This document shows, one piece after another, positions 19,903-32,400 of a stretch of 64,000 nt of DNA. Each line of letters begins with the position of its first letter. The stretch's first letter is position 1. The notes beneath the pieces were generated by a model that saw nothing but the letters and a program-made list of their open reading frames with translations, had not been told where the DNA came from and did not search any database. Made by a program: the position numbers and the translations under genes. The DNA comes from Halicephalobus mephisto (lineage: Eukaryota > Nematoda > Chromadorea > Rhabditida > Panagrolaimidae), in the NCBI GenBank assembly GCA_009193035.1, contig SWDT01000043.1, positions 1 through 64,000 on the forward strand. The letters run 5' to 3'.

Positions 19903-22900
19903 AGATGATACAGTACATCAACTGGCCTTACACTCCGCTTATTACTACAGTAGTTCTAAATTGTAAGTAATTTTTTATTTAAAACATTAATGACGAAATT
20001 CACGATTGAAAAATAAATATTATTTTTTTCAGAATTAATAGTTCAAATTTATTAAATTTAAAAAAGTAAAAAAAAAAGTTGAATGGCCTTGATTTCTGTG
20101 CGATAAATTTTTGATTATAAATTAGATTAATTATTTTAAAAAGTAATGAAATTAAAAAATAAAAAAAAACCAAGTATTATTTTTGTCAAAATTTATAGTT
20201 CAAATTTATTAAATTTAAAAAAGTAAAAAAAAAAGTTAAATGGCCTTGATTTCTGTGCGGTAAATTTTTGATTATAAATTAGATTAGTTATTTTTTAAAA
20301 AGTAATCAAATTGAAAATAAAAAAATCAAGTATTATTTTTGTCAAAATTTATAGTTCAAATTTATTAAATTTTTAAAAATTAAATGACTTTGATTTCTGT
20401 GCGGTAAATTTTTGATTATAAATTCGATTAGTTATTTTTTAAAAAGTAATGAAATTCAAAATAAAAAAACCAAGTATTATTTTTTTCAGAATTAATAGTT
20501 CAAATTTATTAAATTTTTAAAAATTAAAAAAAATTAAATGACTTTGATTTCTGTGCGGTAAATTTTTGATTATAAATTCGATTAGTTATTTTAAAAAGTA
20601 ATGAAATTGAAAAGTAAAAAAATCAAGTGCCATTCGTGTTAGGACCAGTATTTTTTTGATTTTTTATATAATCAACAAATTTCGATTTTTTATAAAATTT
20701 ATAAAAAAAATTAAAATTTATTAATTTTTGTTGAAAAATAAAAAAATAATTCTGTCACGAATGGTAATTTTTATTTTCGAAATTTGACAATTTAAAAAAA
20801 TAAAATTTACAGTTATTCGAAGGACTCTAAAAAATAAAATTTACAGTTATTCGAAGGACTCTAAAAAATAAAATTTACAGTTATTCGAAGGACTCTAAAA
20901 AAATAAAATTTACAGTTATTCGAAGGACTCGATGGTGCTCTTGATGAACGCCCCGAGCACGTTTCCCTTGGATCAGGAGTTCATCTGTGTCTCCAGGAAC
21001 TCGTCTACCGTAACCACCTCGAGGACGAAATTCAGACTCGCTCATGATGTGAATGTGTACTGTAAATGGGTGACTTTGGTCCTGAATTGCTCTACCGTAA
21101 CCGACCCTGAGGCGTTTTTACTAGGAAGCTTCGGAATTCCGGACGAAGTAAAAATCGAATTTGATTTTCCAGAAAAAAAAGAAATTCCGGTCGTTGCTTG
21201 TCTTTCACCGATGTTTCTGGAGGAAAGATGGCAGGCCCTGGTCGTCTTCGTCGAGCTCCACAGCCACTTCGGGGTCGACCTCCAAGTCCACTATGTCCAC
21301 AGTGGAATGACTCAAATTATAGAATTGTTAAAAAATTACGAAAAGAAAAATATTTTGAAAATTCGAGAATTTCCATTTTTGAAATTAAATCAAGAATATC
21401 TGGATCTTCTTGGGCACAATCCCCTGGACGAATTAGACGGAAGAAATCAAGCGGTATCCTACACCGATTGTCTGATGAAATACAGAGTAAAATTTTAATA
21501 ATTTAATTTTTTAAATTAAGTGCTGTAGAACTGGATCTAGAGTACAAAATATCAGGGCTATTTGTCATTTATCAAAAATCTTTTTTGTACAAAAAACACC
21601 CCAAAAAGTAAAACTCAAAGCAGATATCGAATTTCTCAGGGACTTTCGCGCCGGGACCTCGTTCTCGGAATATCTTAAATTTTTATAAAATTATTTAATT
21701 CTTATTCTTTATAGATATTAAAAATCTTTTTCATACAAAAAACACCTCAAAAAGTAAAACTCAAAGCAGATATCGAATTTTTCAGGGACTTTCGTATCAG
21801 GACCTCGTTCTCTTGGGATATCTTAAATTTTTATAAAATTATTTTTCTTTATAGATATTAAAAATCTTTTTTGTACAAAAAACACCCCAAAAAGTAAAAC
21901 CCAAAACGGATATCGAATTTCTCAGGGACTTTCGTATCAGGACCTCGTTTCCTTGGGATGTCTTAAATAATTATAAAATTATTTATTTCTCTTTACCAAA
22001 TTCAAAAATCTTTTTTCATACAAAAAATATTCCAAAATAAATACAACATAAAGCTGGTACTGAATTTCTCAGGGACTTTCGCACTAAAAACCCATTTTTT
22101 TCGCGATTTCTTAAATATTCATAAAATTATTTAAAATCATTTATTTTCCTTTATCAGGTTCAGAAATATGTTCCTTCAAAAATGGATTCTAAAAAGTATT
22201 TGAAATTTGTGAAAATTATTTTAATTTTTTTAATATTAAGGAAGCTGCGGAATTCATTCTCGCCATCGATATAGACGACATCATGATACCGTATATAACT
22301 TCCAATTACTTATCCGAATTGCGATTTTTTGCGGACCAATATCCAACGGCCTCTGCTTTTGTGTTTCCTCGTTATCGGGCCGAAATAAGCACCGGTAATT
22401 TTTTTCGAATAATTAATACAGTCCAACTTGGATATAAGGTACCCCTTGGAACTGGTCAAAACGTATCTTATAAGAAAGGATATATCATAGTGGGAGTAAA
22501 TTTGAAGGCAGACTAACCAAACTCACTCATGCCGTATGCTATAACAAGAGATATATTATAGCAGAAGTATCTGATATCGAAATTTTACAGAACTTTTTAA
22601 AATGCAACTGAATTTAATAGAAAATTTCATAGGAATTTTTAATTTTTCGAAAATTTATATTCAAAAATTTTGGGAATTTACATTTAAAAATTTATTTTAA
22701 TTTTTGCAATATCGTCGTTAATCAATGTCGATTACAGCCACGTCGTTCAGAGAGTTCTCCCTCGACAGTACACTCAGATCTTTAAGGATATTTGGGGAAA
22801 TTGAAATCGGAAAATCCGTCTTGTTTCCTGGGAAATCAGAAACGGCCTGGATCCACTGGCCAGGACTCGGGAACGAATCCTCGGTCGAAATGCCTAAGGA

Positions 22901-23330
22901 AAAATCCTTGTTTTTGCACTTAAAAAATTGGAATTATTTCGAAATCCAGCCTTCTGAATCCGCCAAATGCGAATCCACGAACTGTCACAATCTCCAAATT
23001 GACGAAATGATCGAAGATTTTTCAACTTTTTCGTCCAATTTTTACGAAAAAATCGATATTCAAAAATTCGAAAATTTAACGATTTTTGGAATTTATTCGT
23101 CCGCGGTTGAGAAATGCTACAGTAACTTCAGATTCTGGGTCCAGCAACACAACGTCTCAATGCCGTGTTTGACTCGTCTAAAGTGTCCCGTCCCGAAAAA
23201 AGTCAAAGGATTTTCTTGTTCGAAAATCGACCAAATCCGGAAATCAGCAACCCTAGGGTCCTCGTTAATTCTCCATCTTCCGAAAGGAACCCCATTCTGG
23301 GTCCACGAAGAAAACGGATGTCGTATTTAA
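19903..23330 (+). CDS. Glycosyltransferase family 92 (DUF23) protein, 5' end unresolved
   Basis: Exons 19903-19962, 20916-21486, 22241-22394 and 22738-23330 join with matching phases (2, 2, 0, 1), giving about 458 residues without the first exon. Order: a short segment ending SAYYYSSSKL, the N-terminal marker of nematode GT92 proteins; VVACLSPMFLEERWQALVVF with a following GVDLQVHYVHSG; NQAVSYTDCLMKYR; then AIDIDDIMIP, the DxD-like metal and sugar-nucleotide site. GT92 enzymes add galactose to core fucose of N-glycans in the Golgi. No ATG precedes the first exon in frame (TAA just upstream), so a signal-anchor exon further left is missing. The last exon either stops at 23328-23330 or splices after 23322; the frame that would give IPEIYSKMVFGQHF at 23380 does not fit either phase, so the end may be damaged. 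AATAAA at about 23451. Confidence 0.85.
20036..20630. repeat. Tandem repeat of about 150 bp, four copies, in GT92 intron
   Basis: Copies begin with 'atagttcaaatttattaaatttaaaaa' near 20037, 20195, 20350 and 20500, each followed by 'ttgatttctgtgcggtaaatttttgattataaatt'. Length changes come from A runs. Confidence 0.8.
20637..20767. mobile_element. Hairpin MITE with CCATTCGTG ends
   Basis: Begins CCATTCGTG and ends CACGAATGG, perfect 9-bp inverted repeats around an AT-rich interior that is itself self-complementary. Same family as the array at 37.2-38.55 kb (CATTCGTGACGGGACCA ends). Confidence 0.7.
20795..20931 (+). repeat. 34-bp repeat duplicating the splice acceptor of GT92 exon 2
   Basis: TTATTCGAAGGACTC preceded by TAAAATTTACAG occurs at 20813, 20847, 20881 and 20916. 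The last copy is the real intron-exon junction; the three before it duplicate the acceptor and the first 15 exon bases. Using any of the first three would read into TAA a few codons on. Confidence 0.85.
21490..22200. repeat. Tandem repeat of about 145 bp, four copies, in GT92 intron
   Basis: Unit marked by 'caaaaaacaccccaaaaagtaaaact' and 'tttctcagggactttcg', near 21591, 21738, 21879 and 22019. It sits in the intron between the second and third exons. Confidence 0.75.
22419..22590. mobile_element. MITE of the 'GGATATAAGGTACCCC' family in GT92 intron
   Basis: Begins CAGTCCAACTTGGATATAAG after TA and ends with an imperfect inverted copy (about 17 of 24 matching). The interior phrase 'accaaactcactcatgccgtatg' is found inverted and direct in the tandem block at 39.86-40.48 kb. 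The exact right end is uncertain. Confidence 0.6.
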
Positions 23331-23459
23331 ATTTAGAAAAAAACAGAATTTTAAAAAATCGTTTTTGTTTAATTTCAGATTCCGGAAATTTACTCGAAAA
23401 TGGTCTTCGGCCAGCATTTTTAATTTTTTTGACACAACCCCGATTTTTTTAAAATAAAT

Positions 23460-25885
23460 TTTCAATTCTTCAATTTTTTAACGAAATAAAATTTTTAATT
23501 TTCAGATTTAAAAAAATAAAATTTATAATTTCTCGACTTTAAAAAATAAAATAAAATTTTTTAATTAAAAAAAAAATAAAATTTTTGATTTTTAGATTTA
23601 AAGAAAAAAATTTGATTTTTGATTTTTATATTTAAAAAAAATGAAATTTCTAATTTTTTAACTTATAAAAAAAATAAAATTTTTAATTTTTCGACTTTTA
23701 AAAAAATTCAAATTTATACTTTTTGGATTTGTTTGAAAAATTTAAATAATTTTTATTAATTTTAATTTTTAAAAAACTTAATTAAATTAATTTTTATTTA
23801 ATTACGTAATATTCTGCAAAATTCGTGGGAAAATTACGAAATTAATTTTTAGAATTTTATTTTTAGTTTTTTTGAATGAAAAAAACTGAAAAAATGAAAG
23901 TTATTTTTGGTCACGAAGAAAGCATTACGGAAAATTTTAAATTGTATTCATTTTTTAATTATGTCCTTTAACGTTAATTTTTGGTTTTTTGAACGACTAA
24001 ATTTTCCTGAGTTTCCTTGCCTACGGTACTTGGATAAGATTAAAAAGCGTTATTTAAGATTATAGGATTTTTCAGTTTTCTGGATGTCATGGGAATCTTC
24101 TAGAATAATACAAAGTAAAATTTCGTAATTTTTGGTCTTGACTGGAAAAATATAAATTTTTTTAGATAACTTTGTAAAATTCCACCATTTATAGTTTTAT
24201 TTTTAAAATTTTATGATTTAAAAACTTATTTAATGATTTTAGAATCTTCTAGAGTAATATAAAGTAAAATTTCGTAATTTTTGGTCTCGATTCGAAAAAT
24301 GTAAAATTATTTTAGATAAATTTGTAAAACTTCACCATTGATATTTTTTGTCTTTAAAGTACTATGATTTCAGAATTTATTTAATAATTTCGGAAATTTC
24401 CAAAACTATGTAAATACTAAATTTTGTGATTTTTGGTCTCACCGCGCGAATTCTAAAAATTTGCGTGAAAAAGTTTTTGCAATTTTCAACGACTATTTTT
24501 GGTTTTTATTATAATATTATTTATAATGCTCGAGAACCATGAAAAAGATGAATTTTATAATTTTCTATTTTAATTGGAAAAATTTCTAAAATTTTTTGCA
24601 AAATTTGTATTTTATATTTTTTTATTTTTTTAATAATAATAATTTTTTATTTTTTAAGTATTTTTAAACATTAAAATATAATTTTTGGTCTTAACTGGAA
24701 AATTTGAAATTTTATTTTTTAATAATAATTTTGAATTTTTTAAATATTTTTAATTTTATAATATTCTAATTTTAAAATTTCAAAAATCACAAAAATTTTA
24801 ATTTTACAATTTTCGGTCTTAATTGGAAAATTTGGAATTTTTTTAAAAAATATTTTTTAAATTTTCAAAATAATAATGAGTCAGAATTTTTGAGTTTTTT
24901 TAACGATTAAATTATATTTTTCAATCTCAACTGAAAAATTTCAAAAAAGTCTTAATGAAATAATTTTTTTGTAAACATTTGTAATTTTATAATATTGTGA
25001 TTCAGAATGTTCAAAAATCACAAAAATATTAAATTTTACAATTTCCGGTCTTAATTGGAAAATTTTGAAATTTCATTAAAAAAATATTTTTTAAATTTTT
25101 GTACTTTTATATTTTGACTTATTTTTATAAAAAATAAAAATTTTAAATACATTTTTAAAATATTTTTTTTAAATTTTCGATCTTAATTGAAAAATTTCGA
25201 AGTTTTATTAAAAAAATATTTTTAAATTTTGACTTATTTTTATAAAAAATAAAATTTTTAAATACATTTTTAAAATATTTTTTTAATTTTTGATTTTAAT
25301 TAAAAAAATTCTCATTGAGAAATATTTTTAAAATTTTTGTACTTTTAAATTTTGACTTTTATTTTCACAAAAATTAAAATTTTTAAATACATTTTTAAAA
25401 TATTTTTTTTATTTTTGATCTTAATTGGAAAACTTTTAAAAATTTTAATGAATCAATTTTTCGATGTTTTTAATTTCCATAATATTCTAATTTAGAAGCT
25501 TCACAAATTTCATAAACACCAAATTTTTTAATTTTTGGTCCCAAGTGGAAACTTCAAAGTTTAAGTAAAGTAATTTCTGAACTTTGTAACGACTGTTTTT
25601 ACTTTTTGTAATTACCGGATGACTACGAAGAAACCTACTTTGAAAATTACTATAGAAACTAATCTTTTTGAGGACCGTTTTGAGTAACATTTTTTTTATT
25701 TAAATTTTTTAATTTTTTAAAATTTTTTAATTTAAATTTTAAAATTTTTTTAATTTAAATTTTAAAATTTTTTTAATTTTTATTTTTTAATTTTTTTTAA
25801 TTTTTATTTTTAAATTTTTTTTATTTTAATTTTAAAATTTTTTTTATTTTAATTTTTAAAATTTTTTTATTTTAATTTTTTAATT
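23460..25885. other. Intergenic AT-rich DNA with diffuse repeats
   Basis: No gene seen. 23460-23740 is A/T runs. From 24060 to 25560 a loose repeat of about 110-170 bp recurs, marked by 'ttttggtcttaattggaaaatttgaaattt' (24130, 24280, 24430, 24690, 24810, 25040, 25180, 25420, 25540). 25690-25880 is a T/A homopolymer-like tract. Confidence 0.6.
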
Positions 25886-25899
25886 TTTTTTGTTTTTTT

Positions 25900-26117
25900 T
25901 AATTCTCTTTTCTGAAGGCTGTGTATCTGGTACCGTATCGGGGAATAACGTTTTTATCGTCGTTTTGCGTGATCCCGGCCGGAGATGGCTTCAGCAGGAC
26001 TCGAAAACGTTCGTTTCTCTGTCAATTATCCAAATTCATCCAAAATCCCTCTGCTTCAGAAAATCCGACTTGACCTCTTGTTTTATAAATGGCTCATTTT
26101 GTTTTTCGAAGAAATAA
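25900..26117 (+). other. GC-richer unique island, possible exon
   Basis: About 210 bp of non-repetitive sequence with higher G+C in the middle of AT-rich DNA, open in frame from 25890 to 26117 and in part of a second frame, ending in a fair splice donor (AATAAGTAATTTT). It could be an upstream, perhaps untranslated, exon of the Slp gene that begins at 29472, or the remains of a lost gene. The peptide is not recognised. Confidence 0.25.
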
Positions 26118-26850
26118 GTAATTTTTTATTTTTAATTAATCAGATTTGAATTGCAGCAATAATTGGGTTTTTTGAAAATTCTTTTTTTAGAAATAATAAA
26201 CTTGGTATTTTTCGAATCTTCTAGAATCCAATAGGTTTTCAAAAGTTCGAGAATTCTGTCGAAATTCTTAGAATTCAATGAAATTTTAAAAATTTTTAGT
26301 TTTTATAAATTTTAAGAATTTTTAGTTTTTTTATAAATTTTTAAAATTTTTAGTTTTTATAAATTTTATAAATTTTTATTTTTTTATAAATTTTTTTAAT
26401 TTTTAGTTTTTTGGAGATTTTTAGAATTCAATAAAATTTTTAAAATTTTTAGTTTTTTATAAATTTTTTTTAATTTTTAGAATTCAATGAAATTTTTAAA
26501 ATTTTTATTTTTTTAGAAATTTTTTTAATTTTTATTTTTTTCGAAATTTTATAAATTTTCTAGAATCTGACAGTTTGTAAAGTCTTCTAGAATTTAATCA
26601 AAATTTCTGGAACTTTTTAGAATCTGGTAGAAATTTCCAAAATCCAGCGAAATTTTTTGAGAGTTCTGATTTTTTTGAAACTTCTATGTTCTGTATTATG
26701 AAAGTTGACGGTCAGAATTCAAGGCCGAAGTTTGAATTTTTCACATTGGGACAATTTCCATAAATTTTTCTATTTCGAAAACTTGTTTTCTATCTTTTGT
26801 AAATTGATAGAACTCAATATCTGGATATTCTGAACCCAAGAATAACCTAC
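26118..26850. other. AT-rich DNA with 'tttttagtttttataaattttt' repeats
   Basis: 26280-26560 consists of 30-60-bp imperfect copies of 'atttttagttttttataaattttt' and 'agaattcaatgaaatttttaaaa'. No gene seen. Confidence 0.5.
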
Positions 26851-26854
26851 AAGG

Positions 26855-27160
26855 TGTATCTTAACACGAAAATCGAAATTTGGAACAGTTGTGTCTCAAC
26901 ACGAAAATCGAAATTTCGAAGTTGTGTTTCAGAACGAAAATTGAAAATTTCGAAGTTCTATCTCAACACGAAAATTGAAATTTCGAACAGTTGTGTCTTA
27001 ACACGAAAATTAAAATTTTGAAGTTGTGTTTCAACACGAAAATTAAAATTCCGAAGTTGTGTCTCAACACGAAAATTAAAATTCCGAAGTTGTGTCTCAA
27101 CACGAAAATTAAAATTTCGAAATTCTGTCTCAACACGAAAATTTAAATTTTGATTTTCAC
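26855..27160. repeat. Minisatellite, unit about 33-36 bp, about nine copies
   Basis: Unit 'tgtctcaacacgaaaattaa'+'aatttcgaagt'. Single copies of the same 'AACACGAAAA...GAATTTCGA' phrase occur near 30350, 30460 and 42185, so the unit is dispersed as well as tandem. The frames it opens on the minus strand are by-products of the repeat. Confidence 0.8.
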
Positions 27161-27244
27161 CTCTAACCATTAACTTTAATAATACGGAAAATTGATGTCT
27201 TCTAAAATTTTCTGAGATTTTTTGGAACATTTCAGGATTAAACA

Positions 27245-28023
27245 AAAATTTTCGGTTTTAAATTTTTCCTGCTTTTAAAATTATTCTGAAGATAATTCCC
27301 CCAACTCTTGTTTATCCTTTTAAAAATATGTTTTTATTAATCTTTACTTTTCTGACATTTCAAATCTCAAAAACTGCCAGAGGCCGTGACTTTTTTGAAC
27401 TTTTTTAAATATCTACCGTAATCGAAAAAGTTACTCATTTTTTGAACTTTTTGTTAAACTTTTTAAACATCTATCGTAATTTAAAAAAATTACTCATTTT
27501 TGAACTTTTTGGACACCTACCATAATTTTTATAATTTTTAAAAATTACTCATTTTTGGAAATTTTTAACTTTTAATTTTTTTGAATTTTTTAAATTTTTT
27601 AGACATCTATCGTAATTTTTAAAAAGTTACTCATTTTTGGAAATTTTTAACTTTTAAATTTTTTAAATTTTTTGAACATCTACCGTAATTTTTAAAAAGT
27701 TACTTATTTTTGAAGTTTTTATTTTTGTTTAAATTTAAATTTTTTGAATTTTTTAAACATCTATCGTAATTTTAAAAAGTTATTCATTTTTTGATTTTTT
27801 TATTTTTACTATTTTTATTTAAATTTTTGTATTTTATTTTTATTGTGAAAAAAAACGGATTAAAAAAATTTAAAAAAAAAGAAAAATGACGTTCGTTTTG
27901 GAATTTTACGGATTCTAAATGAGAATTTAAAAAATACGATTTTATTTTTTTAAATTTCATAACGTCATAAAATACGGAAATGAAATTTGTTCTAAAATTA
28001 TCTAAAATGAACTTTATGGGTCT
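27245..28023. other. AT-rich repeats, no gene seen
   Basis: 27410-27790 repeats 'catctatcgtaattttaaaaagttactcatttttgaa' about six times at 60-110-bp spacing. Nothing else stands out. Confidence 0.5.
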
Positions 28024-28069
28024 TTGGAAGACTTCCGGAGTTTCAGAATACAGATCTCCGTTGTGAAAG

Positions 28070-28575
28070 TTTCCGACGGATTCTGGAGAACCGTAGAAGC
28101 TTCTTTGAGATTCTTGAGAGCTATAGAAGCTTCTGTGAGATTCTCGAAAGCTTCAGAAGCTTCTATGAGATTCTCGAAAGCTTTAGAAGCTTCTGTGAGA
28201 TTTTCGAGAGCTTTAGAAGCTTCTTTGAGATTCTTGAGAGCTATAGAAGCTTCTGTGAGATTCTCGAAAGCTTCAGAAACTTCTATGAGATTCTCGAAAG
28301 CTTTAGAAGCTTCTGTGAGATTTTCGAGAGCTTTAGAAACTTCTATGAGATTCTTGAGAGCTTCAGAAATTTCTATAAAATTTTCGAGATCTTCAGAAAT
28401 TTCTATAAAATTCTTGAGAGCTTTAGAAGCTTCTGTGAGATTTTCAAGAGCTTCAGAAATTTCTATAAAATTTTCGAGATCTTCAGAAGCTTCTATAAAA
28501 TTCTTGAGAGTTTCAGAAATTTCTATAAACTTCTTGAGAGCTTTAGAAACTTCTGTGAGATTTCAGAAGAGATTA
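28070..28575 (+). repeat. 30-bp minisatellite, about 17 copies, open in one frame
   Basis: Unit 'gaagcttctgtgagattctc'+'gaaagcttta', with variants. Because 30 is a multiple of three, the plus strand stays open from 28024 to 28626 (200 codons) with a ten-residue period such as EASVRFSKAL. There is no splice context or known homologue, so I annotate it as a repeat and not as a gene. It sits 0.9 kb before the Slp start codon. Confidence 0.75.
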
Positions 28576-28929
28576 GAAAGTTTTATAAAATGTCTAAAAG
28601 TTCGAAAATATTATATTGGATTTTGAAAAAATTTAGAAGCTTATGAAAGATTCCAGAAGCTCATATGAGATTCTGAAAATTTCAATAATTTTTAAACATT
28701 TATAATTTTTTGAAAATTTCGGAATTTTTTGAATCATGATGTTCCAAAAGATTTCGAAACCTTTCAAGTGCTTCAGATATTTTTGAATCTTTTAAAATTA
28801 TTCGTTTTTGAGGATTCCACCGCCTTCTGTCAGATTCTAAAAGGTTTCGTAATCTTCCTTCTGAATTCTAGAACATTCTAAAAATTTCCAAAATATTCTG
28901 AAACTTCAAAAAATTTTCCGAAATTCTTC

Positions 28930-29200
28930 CATAATTTTTTTATTTTTTATTAAATTTCAGTTTTCTAAAAAGATAAAAATTTAAATTTTAAAAATTAGAC
29001 ATTTTCGAAAAAGATAAAAATTTAAATTTTAAAAATTACAAAATTTCGATGAATTTTTAAGTTTTCGAAAAAGATAAAAATTTAAATTTTAAAAATTAGA
29101 AATTTTTGAAAAAGATAAAAATTTAAATTTTAAAAATTACAAGTTTTTGAAAAATTTAAAAATTAGGAATTTTTGAAAGATTTTTAAAAATTGTGAAAAT
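28930..29200. repeat. Repeats of 'aaagataaaaatttaaattttaaaaatta'
   Basis: Five copies at about 45-60-bp spacing between 28965 and 29150. No gene. Confidence 0.6.
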
Positions 29201-29471
29201 TTCGATGAATTTTTGAATCTTGATTTTCTGTAAATTTTGGAATATCTTAAAAAATTTTGCAAGATTTCCTTGACGTCAACAATGGATCCAAACATCTGCC
29301 TTGTTGGTGCTAAATTTCTTTTTTAATAACTAGGCTTCTTAATCCCTTGATGCAAAAAAAAAATTCCCATATGACTTGAAAAATTTTTTTTATCTTTAAT
29401 CACGAGTAATCCCAAGGCCCGTGTTTGTTTCAAGTTGTTGAAAACTCTATTTCGAGCCGTTTCCTGAGGCA

Positions 29472-32400
29472 ATGTCGACTGAGCGAATGTCAGATTTCAT
29501 AAAAATTTCGGATTTTTTATTGTTGAACAAAATGTACGATTCTTCGAAAAATAATGTGAGTTAAAAATTGATTTCCGGATTTTTGATTTTTCTGGATTTT
29601 GAGTCAGAGAAGATTATTTCCATTTTCAGATGATCACCACAGAGATAAGCGCTTTCGTGAGTGGTTTGTCTCCGGAAGAACATGCAAAAATAAGACCAGT
29701 CCTCGAGAGAGACCTCGAATTTCAAAGACGAGAAAAAGCCAGAATCAAGTTTGCTTTTTTTTGTATACTGTAATTTAATAAATTATGTTTTATAGTTCTT
29801 TAAAAACTACTGTAGCCATCGCGAAATCATCTTCGAACAACAGCGACATGGGAGAAAGACCGATTTCGGGGTCCAGCGAAAGCATCGGGTCCCAAGCCAG
29901 CGTCACCCCCAGCAAGTGAGTTCCGTTCTTGGATGATTAGTAAATTCTGAAGTCCCAGATTTATCCCTGTGGTGCACATTATCAAAATTGTTGTATCCGT
30001 CACACCGAGTGACCCACGTCTAGATGAGAAGGGGAAATAGTATAGAAAAGGTTTATTAAATAAATGCCTTAGGCACAGCACAAAACATTATGTCGAAATC
30101 GACATAAATAAACATATCTCAACTTCCCGCCAAGAGGAACTGTATATCCTCTTGTCGGTGCTAAGGCAATCCATTCGGGACCAAACGTTCCCTGTTGATA
30201 CTAAAACAATCCGTTCGGGACCAAGCGCTCCTTATTGGTGCTAAAACAATCCGTTCGGGACCAAATGTTCTCGGTTGGTTGCGCTTCCCATTAAGGCTGA
30301 GTGCTCGATGCAACAAAAACCAAAACTAAAAATCGAAATTCTAATTTTTCGTGTTAAGACACATCTATAAATTTTTCTTACTGTAAAATATTCTTTTATT
30401 TAAATTCGTAAAATTGGATATCTGGATTTTCCGGATTATAAAATGACTTTTGAATCGTGTCTTAACACGGAAAATCGGAATTTCGACTTTGAATTTTGAG
30501 TTTCGATTTTGATAATATTCAGCACTGAGCACAACGCTGGTCCTGGAAGGAACACCCTGAGGGCCGTCGTAGGACAATCCTGGACGTTTCTGTCCCAAAC
30601 ATTTTTTTCAATTTTTACAATTTTAATTTAAAATTACTTTAAATAATTTTACATTTGTTATATAGCATTTTCAAAGCCATTTTAAGTAAGTTTCTATTTT
30701 TTAGATAAAGTTCTTATGGGATTTCATATATCTTTAAAATCCAGAGTTAATCTTCATAATCCAAGATTCCGAAGATTGACTATTGATTTTCACTTTAGAT
30801 TCAGAATCTGTGGATTTTATTACAGTATCATAAGTGGTTTTGTAGAATTTAATTCTAAAATTGGAATATAAACTTTCGGGACAGAGATACTTTAGGTATA
30901 AATATTACTTAACTCAGAATCCAAGATTCTAAAGATTGACTATTGATTTTCATTTTAGATTTAGAATCTGTGGATTTTATTACAGTATTATAAACACTTT
31001 TTGTAGAATTTAATTCTAAAATTGGAATATAACCGTTTTGGAGAGAGATACTTTAGGTATAAATATTACTTAACTCAGAATCCAAGATTCTAAAGATTGA
31101 CTATTGATTTTCACTTTAGATTCAGGATCTGTGGATTTTATTACAGTATTATACGTAATTTTGTAGAGTTTAACTCTAAAATTGGAATATAAACGTTCGG
31201 GACAGAAACGTTACATAATCTTGAGGACTAAAGAGAAACTTACGTCGTACGTTGACGAAAACAAAATTGATTGCGCAATTATTATTCAAATTGTTTTATA
31301 TCTCGTGTTTTTGGGCCCAATGAATCAATTTTTACTTATTTCGCATCTCTATGAGGATCAGAAATCTTATAAAAATTTAACACAAACATTGTTCGAAAAA
31401 AAATATTATTTTTGGTTCATCTCGAACCTCAAACTCGGGCAATTAAAACATGAATTATAAAACGCGATATAACAAACAAAAAACGATTATAATTGATAAA
31501 TTTTTTCTGGAACTGTTGACAATTTCTCTGGATCAATGACGTCATCGCCGTTTCGACCAATTATTGATTAAAATTTTTCAAAAAATTTCTGAAATTTTTT
31601 TTAAAAATGTTTTTTTACTTTTTAATAATAGAGTTTAAGCAGTTCGACAGCTTCTCCGAATTCGAATTCGAAGAAAACTTGCAAAACGTGCGGCAATCAA
31701 CTGGGATTCATCTTCAATTCTGGAGGCAAGTGCCGTAAATGCCAGTTACTGGTCTGTGACAATTGCCGCTGTTACGTAGATTCCGAGAAAAAACATTGGT
31801 TATGCAACATTTGCTTCCAAGAAAGGTATATTTCTGGACTGTTCAGAGATCTAAATTAATTATTTATTTAATGTCATTTTAGAGAACTCATGGCAGCAAG
31901 TAACGAGTGGTTCTACCGGGATTCTGAAAGCAGTGATAATATTAGTGAAGTTTTGTTGCTTCAGATGAGGAGAGCCACTCTCCATAGATTGGCGGAATCG
32001 AGTAACAACATGGAAGGTTTGTGTTTTATTCAAATCAGAATTTCGTGAAATTTCTGAAACCTTCCTGTTATGTCTGCAGCATCGTCACAGTACGCACAAG
32101 AAATAAATACATGATATGCAACTTATAGATACACGAAACCGGCTCTGATACATCAGATACATTATATTCAATATATAGGTGTATTACGTCGATATTAATT
32201 CATTGAATATAACGTATTGGATATATTAGAACTGTTTTAATGCACTAATAAATTAAATTGATATCAACGTATTATATTTAATTTATCGATACATTAAGCT
32301 AGTTCTGATACATCAGATACATTGTATTCAATATATAGGTGTATTACGTTGATATCAGTACATTGTATATAATATACCGATATATCAAAACAGTTCTAAT

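Noticed and set aside
26958..27245. 95-codon minus frame with RNFNFRVETQL repeats
   Set aside because: Translation of the 33-36-bp minisatellite; no start context or homologue.
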